From Dasypus novemcinctus (lineage: Eukaryota; Chordata; Mammalia; Cingulata; Dasypodidae): DNA of 64,000 nucleotides. Every line of letters begins with the position of its first letter. The first letter of the stretch is position 1. The notes under the pieces are model-generated. The model ran no database searches. It was given only the letters and a program-made list of their open reading frames with translations, and had not been told where the DNA came from. This document shows, in pieces, positions 56,666 to 64,000 of this stretch. The stretch lies in the NCBI RefSeq assembly GCF_030445035.2, contig NC_080675.1, forward strand, positions 62,512,544 to 62,576,543. Direction: 5' to 3'. Both the position numbers and the translations under genes were made by a program.

Positions 56666-58130
56666 ATCCTTACTACATTATAAGGCAAATTAAATAATTA
56701 TATTCCAGAGCCTAGAAGTAAGTATGCTTTTATGACTATTCACAGTTTTAGAATTTTATCAAAAACAATAGGTTTTAACCCCCTGTAAAGAAAAGAGAAA
56801 AAAAAATCTTTGTATAAACAATAACAGTTTCAACTTATTTAGCTTGGGTGTTCTCCCTCTGGTTTATAAAATACCAAGTTAATAAATAACATTATTTATG
56901 ATAAAAATTCTAAGTTCGTATCCAATAAATTTTAAGTTGAAGAAATGTAGATCTGCCCTCTCTTAAATGTATAAAGTAAAATCCATTGGTTGCTAATTTT
57001 AATCTAAGGTAAATTAACCAGTCTACGTAGTTGTGTTTAATTATAAAAAGTTTGTAAGAGCATCTTCCAAATTGGAGCATTTGAATGGCTACTTCTAAAA
57101 ACCCATTATTAATTAAAAACCTAAACTGATGTTAATGGCAAAAAGTAACTTCATAGCAATAAAACCTGTCTGGAAGTCACCTCAATGTGCATATTCAAGT
57201 GGTGGTAATGAAAAGTTACCTTGATTCCATTGGAAATCTTCAGTTTTCATTTTAAAAATGGGAAAAATTGTTTCTCCTCTACTGCTAAAGTAAAATACCT
57301 GTGAAATTAACATCTTCATAGTAAAAGTGTAAAAGTAAAAAGCAAAGTACTAAAAGTTCATTTAATATGTAACACATTGCATTAGAAATGTTTAAAAGAT
57401 ATATAAAAATCAAGAGATAAACTTTACATTGTCAGGCTCTCTTTTGTATTTAAACCAGGCATCCAATACACTGCAGGTTACCTCTCCAAATGAGTTATTG
57501 GCTAGGTTGGCCACTGACCCCTAAAACAATAAAGGTATCTACTACATCTCTGGTCATGCTCCTGAAGTGGATGGGAACTACGTTGCAGTTTCAAACTCCT
57601 GCAGCAGCCAGTGATGGCTCAGCACAGCCAAATGTACAATGGATATCGTCTCCAGACTGGGACTGTTTCATAGTGCCAAAGAGCGCTATGCACCAAGTCA
57701 GCAAAATACTGAAATGTACTTTCCTAGCTTCTCTCTAGGGTCAATGGTGCTGTAGTTTCTGTAAAGAACATACGAAATGGAGCAATGAATACCAGAGTAC
57801 TGTGAGTAGAACTTAAACACAATTGACACTATAGCTTGCTCCCATGGAGAAATAACCTGTATGGTATTGCAAACCTAAAGCTTTAAGCTATTAATTGCAG
57901 CTCAAGGAGAAACTTAAGCATTAAGTAGTACATTAATTAGTATTAAGTACTGTATCTCTGTCCTATTCTAGATATATGTCTAATGATTATGGTAGTACTT
58001 CTAGTAAATCATATGCAAAAGGACACTGAACATGTTAAAAGTCCTGATCAACTTCATTTTCTGAGGAGTTAATGAACATGTCTACAAGATAAAGGAATGG
58101 CCACCTTGTCTGAGAACATTGGGGTCAACA
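56666..58130 (+). other. ERV interior, decayed
   Basis: Expected to hold gag-pro and reverse transcriptase. I see no convincing protein motif in any frame. Confidence 0.4.
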
Positions 58131-58279
58131 GCCCTTTTAATTGAAAAAGCCACCAAATTAACTTGGGGGTAACCTCTCACAATCTTTATCCCACACCAGA
58201 CGAAGGATGTGCTTGAGCCCTGGGCCACCAGTAGCTTACAGGTAGCCTGTTAATTAATACCAGGCTCAATTACTAAAAA

Positions 58280-59160
58280 CCCCTGAGGTGCAGATAAGGG
58301 TGTGTCAAACTCTCAACCCAGTCACCCTACTACCGGTGGAGGGCCCAAAGTCAGATCCTGAAGCACCCCTTCTCCACTTCTGCCTTGAGACTCTTTACTG
58401 AAACTACTCAAGCAGACCAGATCTAAAGGAGAAGCTTCTTGTGAACCCAAACATTAAATGGTTCACAGATAAAAGCAGTTTTATTAAGAGAAGAATTAAA
58501 ACAACAGGCTACGCAGTGGTTTCTCAATTTAAAACCATAAAGGCCAGAGTTCTTCCCCCTGAAACTTCAGCCCTGAAAGAAGAGCTAATTGCCCTTACCC
58601 AAAGTGTAAAGCCAGCAGCTGGGAAATGGGCTAATATTTACACACACTCTAAGTATGCTTTCCTTGTCCTTTACACTCACTCTGCTGTGTAATGAGAACA
58701 AGGCTTGCTTACTAACAGTAAGTCAACTATTAAACACAGGCAAAAATCCTAGATTTACTTATTTACTCAGGAAATAGCAGTTATGCATTATTCAGAGCGC
58801 CAGAAAACAAACACTGCTATAGCAAAAAGAAATGCTCAAGCTAACACAGCTGCTAAAGCAGCAGCACAAACCCAGCACCTGCACCAATACTTAAAGTCCT
58901 ACAGTGTACCCAGGGTGAACAAACCAGGGCAGTTAGCTTAGGGTTCACCCTGGAAATTGATGGGTGGCTTGTTGGAAATGTTCAAGTCTACCTGCGAGGA
59001 GCAGTGCAGTGGACAGTCCTTCACGAACTTCACCAAGGCACTCACCTGGGGAGGGATGCCCTAACCAGCTAAGCCAAACGGGTTTTCAAAAGACAAAGCC
59101 TAGTAAAAACAGTCAAAGAAATTACCAGGATTTGTTCAATTGGAGCCAAAATATAAAAAC
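58280..59160 (+). pseudogene. ERV pol relic: RT connection, RNase H and start of integrase
   Basis: An open stretch at 58441-58692 keeps an RNase H-like start (WFTDKSSF) and the ELIALTQSVK segment. Before it lies an RT-connection-like LNPVTLLP. After it, 59009-59150 has an HxxxH-like LHELHQGTH of the integrase zinc domain. A stop lies near 59080 and the second zinc cysteine is lost. No function is expected. Confidence 0.7.
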
Positions 59161-59200
59161 TTTACTCTGTAGTTCTGATCACTACCACAGATATCAAAGC

Positions 59201-59624
59201 TAAAGGAGGGAAGGAGACTTGGCCCAATGGATAGGGCATCCGCCTACCACATGGGAGGTCCGCAGTTCAAATCCTGGGCCTCCTTGACCCATGTGGAGCT
59301 GGCCCATGCACAGTGCGGATGTGCCCAAGGAGTGCCAATGTAGGGATGTCCCCCACATAGGGGAGCCCCACGTACAGGGAGTGCGCCCCGTAAGGAGAGC
59401 CGCCCAGCACGAAAGAAAGTGCAGCCTGCCCAAGAATGGTGCCACACACACGGAGAGCTGACACAAGAAGACGCAACAAAAAAGAAACACAGATTCCTGG
59501 TGCCGCTGATAAGGATAGAAGTGGTCACAGAAGAACACACAGCGAATGGACACAGAGAACAGACAACTGGGGGAGGGAGGGAGAGAAATAAAAAAAAAAT
59601 CTTTTTTTAAAAAAAGGTAAAGGA
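59201..59624 (+). mobile_element. DAS-III-type SINE in the ERV, plus
   Basis: taaagga flanks it at 59201-59207 and 59618-59624. It is full length. Confidence 0.87.
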
Positions 59625-60700
59625 ATGTCCAGCTTGGTGCACTAATCCTGAATAAAGTTAGCTGTCCAAGAGTGCCAGTTCACCAGAAGCACCTGACGGA
59701 ACACACCAGTGCCAGTCATTGAACAGTGTGAATAGCTCTTCAAAAGACAAAGCTACGTAGTATCTATGTCAAAATCAACTATTTCTTCTAACTCTAGCCC
59801 AAATGCCTATTGCTAGGAAGAAAGGCAAACCAGACTTCCCTTTAAAAACCTTTGCTCTTTTCATCTCCTTTAGCTTGACTGAAAAGGAAATGCTTCTTCT
59901 CAGTCCTCTCCTCTACCACAGGAACTGGGATTAACAATTTATACCCAATCCCATTTTCTATTGCAATTTCTCCCTAAAGTTAACCAACAGCATAAAATAA
60001 CTCAAATATGTTTCCCACCAACTTTAGGAAAATGCAACCTTTGCAGGCACCTGACCTTTTCTACTTCTGTGGTCCAGTGTCTTCTTAGTCGGACCATACA
60101 TTCTCAAAATTCTAGTTAAGTTTATTTCTTCCAGAATATCAACATCTTGTAAACCATATGAAAACTTCATCCACCTTCACCAGGATGCCAGCTCCTTCCT
60201 CCAACTGAGATAAAACAGAAAGCTTCACACCTTGTCAGGTAGGGCTGACTGTCCCTGACCAGCAGGAAGTAGCTACAGAAAAAAGATCACCTCCCTTCAG
60301 CACCCCCTTTAAGATTAAAGGTGTAACTCTCTAAAGGAAAAAACAGAACAGGCTAGTAAGATAGGAAATCGGTACATGGATCTGGAAACTAGCGAAAAAA
60401 AAAAACTCCCCAAGATTCTGCCACTTGGAAAGACTTCCTCCAAGAGCCAAGAGAAGCCCAGATGTCCCCAAAGACTTTATCATTAAGCTCTCCTGAAAAA
60501 AAATTAAGGGAAAAATGAGCAGTCCAAACAGTGAACAGCTGAAACTCCTCCCATGCTCTCATCATACTTTCCTGCTTCCTCCCCTTAATAATAACTAGAG
60601 TACATGCTTAAATAAATAATTCAGTAAGAACACAGATAGCAGCCTACCTTATAACTCCGAAAAGTGATGCCAAAGCTTAATAAACTTAAGCAAGTCATCA
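59625..60700 (+). other. ERV interior, env position, decayed
   Basis: This is where env would lie. Only short frames remain and I recognise no env motif. Confidence 0.45.
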
Positions 60701-60709
60701 AAGGGGGGT
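60701..60709 (+). other. ERV polypurine tract
   Basis: aaagggggg sits directly before the 3' LTR, the expected plus-strand primer. Confidence 0.7.
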
Positions 60710-61170
60710 ATAATATAGCCTGTGCATGAACTGAAACTTATCTAATTCTGTATCCAAGTGTGCCTAGTTTCTAGAAAGGCAGTTAAGTAATATAGGCCCT
60801 ATAGGCTTTAAATATTCAGAAAGGAGTTAGACTGAATGTGTATTCAAAGTTACATCCCAATGGAATGTGGGTAATATGTTAATTCAAGCTTACCTGGAAT
60901 GTGGGCAATATGCTAATTCAAGCTTAGCTGGTATTCAAACAAATGGCTAAACCCTATAAAACTAACAAAGAAAGTCTTTTTGACTCCTAAACCTCTCCTG
61001 GCCCCACCACATGTATCTCTTGTATAAAAATAATCTAAAACCTCTACTCAGGGCTCGGCTTTTTGGACAGGAGTCCACCGGGCCCAACCAGTCAATAAAT
61101 CTTCTTCTCAGAGATTCTTGAGACCCGGCCTTTAATGTGTGATCATTGAATCCTCTCTGCTTCCACTACA
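60710..61170 (+). repeat. ERV 3' LTR with internal 34-bp duplication
   Basis: It matches the 5' LTR with roughly 5-10% difference by eye. TATAAAA lies at 61023-61029 and AATAAA at 61094-61099. A 34-bp unit is doubled at 60861-60928. Confidence 0.85.
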
Positions 61171-61390
61171 CTCAGAATGTCAAATGTCAAAGATAAAGAG
61201 AAAATTCTGAGAGCAACAAGGGAGAAAGAAACAATCACATACAAGGGCTGTCCAGGAACACTTAGTGTGGATTTCTCATCAGCAATGATGGAGGCAAGAA
61301 GACAATGGTACAATACAATTAAGATATTGAAAGAGAAAAACTGCCAGCCAAAAATTCTTAATCCAGCAAAATTGTCTTTCAAATATTAAG
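61171..61390 (+). pseudogene. L1 ORF1 C-terminal domain relic
   Basis: The frame reads NVKDKEKILRATREKETITY and ends ILNPAKLSF, matching the L1 ORF1 C-terminal domain. It continues the ORF1 interrupted at 52462. Confidence 0.8.
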
Positions 61391-61569
61391 GTGAACATTA
61401 AAGAATCACTTTTGCCGGAAATATTAAAGGAAGCCTTACAGCCTGAAGAAAAAAGATAGGAGAGGGTTGGAGGAGAGTATAGAAGAAAGAATAGGAGAAA
61501 CGATAACCAAAAGAGTAAAAAGACAGATGAAAATATGATATGACATATGAAAACCAAAGAATAAAATGG

Positions 61570-62590
61570 TGGAAGTAAATAATACATTTACAGTAATATC
61601 ATTGAATATGAATGGATTAAATCCCCAATCAAAAGATAGGCTGACAGAATGTATAAAAAACATGAGCCATCCATACACTGCTTACAAGAGACTCAACTTA
61701 GACCCAGAGATATAAACCCACTGAAAGTAAAAAGTGGAAAAAGATACTCCACACAAACAGTAACCAAAAAAAAGGAGCAGGGGTAGGTATACTAACATCA
61801 GACAAAACAGGCTTTAAATGCAAAAAAGTTGCAACAGATACAGAAGGCCATTATATATTAATAAAAGGCACAATCCATCAAGAAGATATAACAGTCATAA
61901 ATAACTCATAAATAACTATGCATCTAACCAGAGTGCTTCAAAATATATGAGGCAAACTGCAGAACTGAAGAAATAAATACCTACAATAGTCATCAGAGAC
62001 TTCAACACACCACTCCCATTATTAGAACAAGTAGACGGAAAATCAACAAGGAAACAGAGGACTTGAACAATATGATAAATGAGCCAGACCTAACAGACAT
62101 AGACAAATCATTACACCCAAACTCAGTGATTATACATTCTTCTCAAGTGCTCATGGATCTTTCTCCAGGACAGACCACATGTAAGGTCTCAATGCAGCTC
62201 TCAATAAATGTATATAAAGACAGAAATTAGATAGAGTGCCTTCTCAGATCATAATGGAATGAAACTGGAAATCAATCACAGACTGGAAAGAGATATAATA
62301 AATTTGGAGATGTGTGGAAGCTAAACAACACACTCCTAATCACTGGGTCAAAGAAGAAATTGCAAGTGAAATCAGTAAATAGAGACAAATGAAAATGAGA
62401 CTTAACTTAGCAAAACTCATGGGATACAGCACAGGCAGTCTTGAGAGGGAAATTTATAGCCCTAAATGCCTGTTATAAAAAAGAAGAACTAAACTCAAAC
62501 ACTTAACTGAACAACTGCAGATATTAGTAAAAGAACAGCAAATCAATCCCAAAGCAAGCAGAAGGAAAGAAATAATAAAGATTAGAGCAA
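61570..62590 (+). pseudogene. L1 ORF2 endonuclease-region relic
   Basis: VISLNMNGLNPQSKDRL, GAGVGILTSDKTGF and GHYILIKGTI appear in order. The catalytic GDFN motif is RDFN and several stops intervene, so the endonuclease is dead. Confidence 0.75.
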
Positions 62591-62947
62591 AGGGGCAGGG
62601 CAGTGCTGGGTGTGGCCACTCACACCCTGGCCCCACATATCCCATGTCTCCCTTCTGCTGTGAAAGTGGGACTTGCACAAACCACCAGGGAACAAGTACG
62701 GAGTAACTGCTGCTTCACATTTACTGCACATTATCTCATATTAGCTCATTTTAATTCTCTACCCTGAGAAGTAGCGAGCACTATAATCTACTTTATAGAC
62801 AAGGAAGCTGAGGCACAGAGTAAATCACCTTTGTTCACACAGCTAGTGGGCTGCGGAGCTGGAATTCCAACCCAGGTCTGTGCCCTCAACTGTATCTGAT
62901 GTGCTATTTATTCATGTTCCCATAATTAAGAACAATAATCACAGCTA
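62590..62947 (-). mobile_element. MIR-containing segment inserted in L1 ORF2
   Basis: A 358-bp insert carries antisense MIR sequence (gacaaggaagctgaggcaca, acccaggtctgtgccctc). The 13-bp aaagattagagca lies on both sides (62577-62589, 62948-62960). Joining the flanks restores L1 ORF2. Confidence 0.75.
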
Positions 62948-63275
62948 AAAGATTAGAGCAGAAATAAATGAAACTGAGAACCAAAAAAAGAAAGAAAAAG
63001 CAACAAAATCAAAAGCTGGTTCTTTGAGAAGATCAACAAAATTGACAAACCTCTAGCTAGACTAACAAAAAAAAAAGAGAGAAGATGGTGGCTGAGTGAG
63101 CTTGCCTTGCCGTCTCTCCTGGGAAGAGGCAGCTGGGCACCGCTGGAGGTTCTCCGGGACCAGGCTTTTTCAGGATTTTTTCAGGGCAGGAAGTGTCTGG
63201 ACATCGATTTGGTGGGAAGGTAACGGAAAGGACTGGTCTATAAGATATAATTTGGGACTTTTCAGGAGGGGGAGG

Positions 63276-63287
63276 CAAGATGGCGGC
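63276..63287 (+). promoter_or_regulatory. YY1 site in L1 promoter monomer
   Basis: caagatggcggc matches the YY1 consensus that positions transcription start in L1 5' UTRs. The first monomer has the one-base variant aagatggtggc. Confidence 0.65.
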
Positions 63288-63486
63288 TGAGTGAACTTCC
63301 CGGTTACTAGCTCCTGGGGGGAATCGGCTGGGAGGCGTCGGAGACTCTTTGGGACCGGCTGTTTCGGGATTTTTCCTGGTTCGGAGGTGTCTGGACATCG
63401 ATTTGGAGGGAAGGTAACAGAGAGGATCCATCTGTGAAATATACACGGAGATCCCAGCTACGTGTGGAGGACTCCCTCCTTGGGTA

Positions 63487-63775
63487 GGCGGAGCCGAGGC
63501 AGCTAGCACCACGGCGGGTGGCGGGCGGGAGAGCCGAGTCGCGCTGTGCCACGGCGGGCAGCGGGCGAAGGAGACAAGCCCAGCCGAGCCTAGCCGTGCT
63601 GTGGCGGGCGGCGGGCGGGAGAGCCGAGCCGCGCTGTGCCGCGGCGGCGAGCGGTGGGCGGGGAAGCCGAGTCCGGCCGAGCCCGGCTGAGCCGCAGCGG
63701 GCGGGGGGGCCGAGCCCAGCCACGCCGCGCCGGGCGGCGGGCGGGAAAGCCGAGCCCAGCCGAGCCTGGCGGCGG
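63487..63775. repeat. CpG-dense GC-rich tandem repeat in L1 5' UTR
   Basis: About six imperfect units mix cggcgggcgggagagccgag and gcccagccgagcc blocks, each some 35-60 bp. The long open frames on both strands here come from composition, not genes. Confidence 0.7.
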
Positions 63776-64000
63776 GGTTTCTGTTCTTTGTTTTGTTTTG
63801 TTTTTTATTTTATTTTTTATTTTTTATTTTTTGTTGTTGTTGTTGTTCTTGTTGTTCTTTTTTTTTTTTTCAATCCTCTCTTTCTTGTCCCCAATATTCT
63901 TCTTATACTATTTTACCTTAACAATACAATAGGTCCTACAGGAAATACCTCACATTTGCTGGGTTTCCTCACCCTCCACTGCCTCATTTCTCTGTGAATA

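Larger units (their letters stand above)
52459..61174 (+). mobile_element. Class I (gammaretrovirus-like) endogenous retrovirus, full proviral layout
   Basis: Two LTRs (52463-52885 and about 60710-61170) enclose about 7.8 kb with a proline-type primer site and a polypurine tract. The target repeat CTCA (52459-52462, 61171-61174) is 4 bp, as in gammaretroviruses, and removing the element rejoins the L1 ORF1. The interior is decayed: RNase H and integrase remnants are visible, but I see no intact gag, protease or env. A MaLR-type LTR (53640-54111) and SINEs (56241-56656, 59208-59617) were inserted later. It has no coding capacity. Confidence 0.85.
50485..63081 (+). mobile_element. Older L1 element, plus, broken by later insertions
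   Basis: The 5' UTR starts near 50485 with a YY1-like aagatggcag (50506-50515). ORF1 pieces lie at about 51490-51767, 52182-52462 and 61171-61390, and ORF2 endonuclease sequence starts near 61570. Inserted into it are a SINE (51782-52167), the ERV (52463-61170), a MIR-containing segment (62590-62947) and a second L1 from 63082. Stops and frameshifts make it inactive. Confidence 0.8.
63082..64000 (+). mobile_element. Younger L1, 5' UTR with two promoter monomers (runs off right edge)
   Basis: Two copies of an L1 5'-UTR unit begin aagatggtggctgagtgag (63082) and aagatggcggctgagtgaa (63277), period 195 bp. Both hold ctggacatcgatttgg. A CpG-dense repeat block (about 63487-63775) and a T-rich stretch follow. 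High CpG content suggests a recent insertion. It sits in the A-rich stretch of the older L1 ORF2. ORFs are beyond the window. Confidence 0.78.

Noticed and set aside
58441-58692. A functional retroviral RNase H
   Set aside because: The frame is a short fragment in a decayed provirus with stops and insertions on both sides; only similarity remains.
63307-63997. Long open frames in the GC-rich right end
   Set aside because: They come from a CpG-dense tandem repeat in an L1 5' UTR, appear on both strands, and end in the T-rich stretch as runs of Phe and Leu.

Overview
This window is nuclear DNA from a placental mammal, almost certainly a dasypodid armadillo (Dasypus or a close relative). Two lines of evidence point there. 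First, the dominant repeats are tRNA-Ala-like SINEs that occur as monomers, dimers and chimeras with a long non-tRNA body, which is the layout described for armadillo DAS-SINEs. Second, the single-copy genes are four neighbours of human 14q21.3 in conserved order: POLE2, DNAAF2, MGAT2 and RPL36AL. In human the next gene after RPL36AL would be LRR1. I do not find it here, so it probably lies beyond the right edge, displaced by about 18 kb of repeats.

Layout. 1-9.9 kb: repeats upstream of, or inside, an intron of POLE2. 9.9-21.5 kb: the last nine coding exons of POLE2 (plus strand), encoding about the last 276 residues of DNA polymerase epsilon subunit 2; the 5' exons lie off the left edge. 21.5-31.2 kb: intergenic repeats (L2, L1 3' ends, MaLR-type LTR, SINEs). 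31.2-40.2 kb: complete DNAAF2 in three coding exons (842 codons), with a CpG-island first exon and an X-box-like promoter site. 42.8-44.1 kb: MGAT2, an intronless minus-strand CDS, tail-to-tail with DNAAF2. 44.1-44.8 kb: a CpG-rich divergent promoter between MGAT2 and RPL36AL. 44.8-45.8 kb: RPL36AL with a non-coding first exon carrying a 5'TOP tract, a short intron and a 106-residue CDS.

46-64 kb is a transposon nest. An old L1 (5' end near 50485) holds a DAS-SINE and a complete class I endogenous retrovirus with 4-bp target duplications, a proline-type primer site and a decayed pol. That retrovirus in turn contains a MaLR-type LTR and two SINEs. Farther right the L1 ORF2 carries a segment that includes an ancient MIR, and is then entered by a CpG-rich, younger-looking L1 whose 5' UTR has two 195-bp promoter monomers and runs off the right edge.

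The genes do not form a pathway (replication, cilium dynein assembly, N-glycan processing, translation); they are neighbours by conserved synteny. I see no CRISPR array, operon, prokaryotic feature or clearly new protein system. The interesting material is the insertion history: repeated SINE insertion into the same target, nested elements, inverted SINE pairs in a POLE2 intron, and the multi-monomer L1 promoter.
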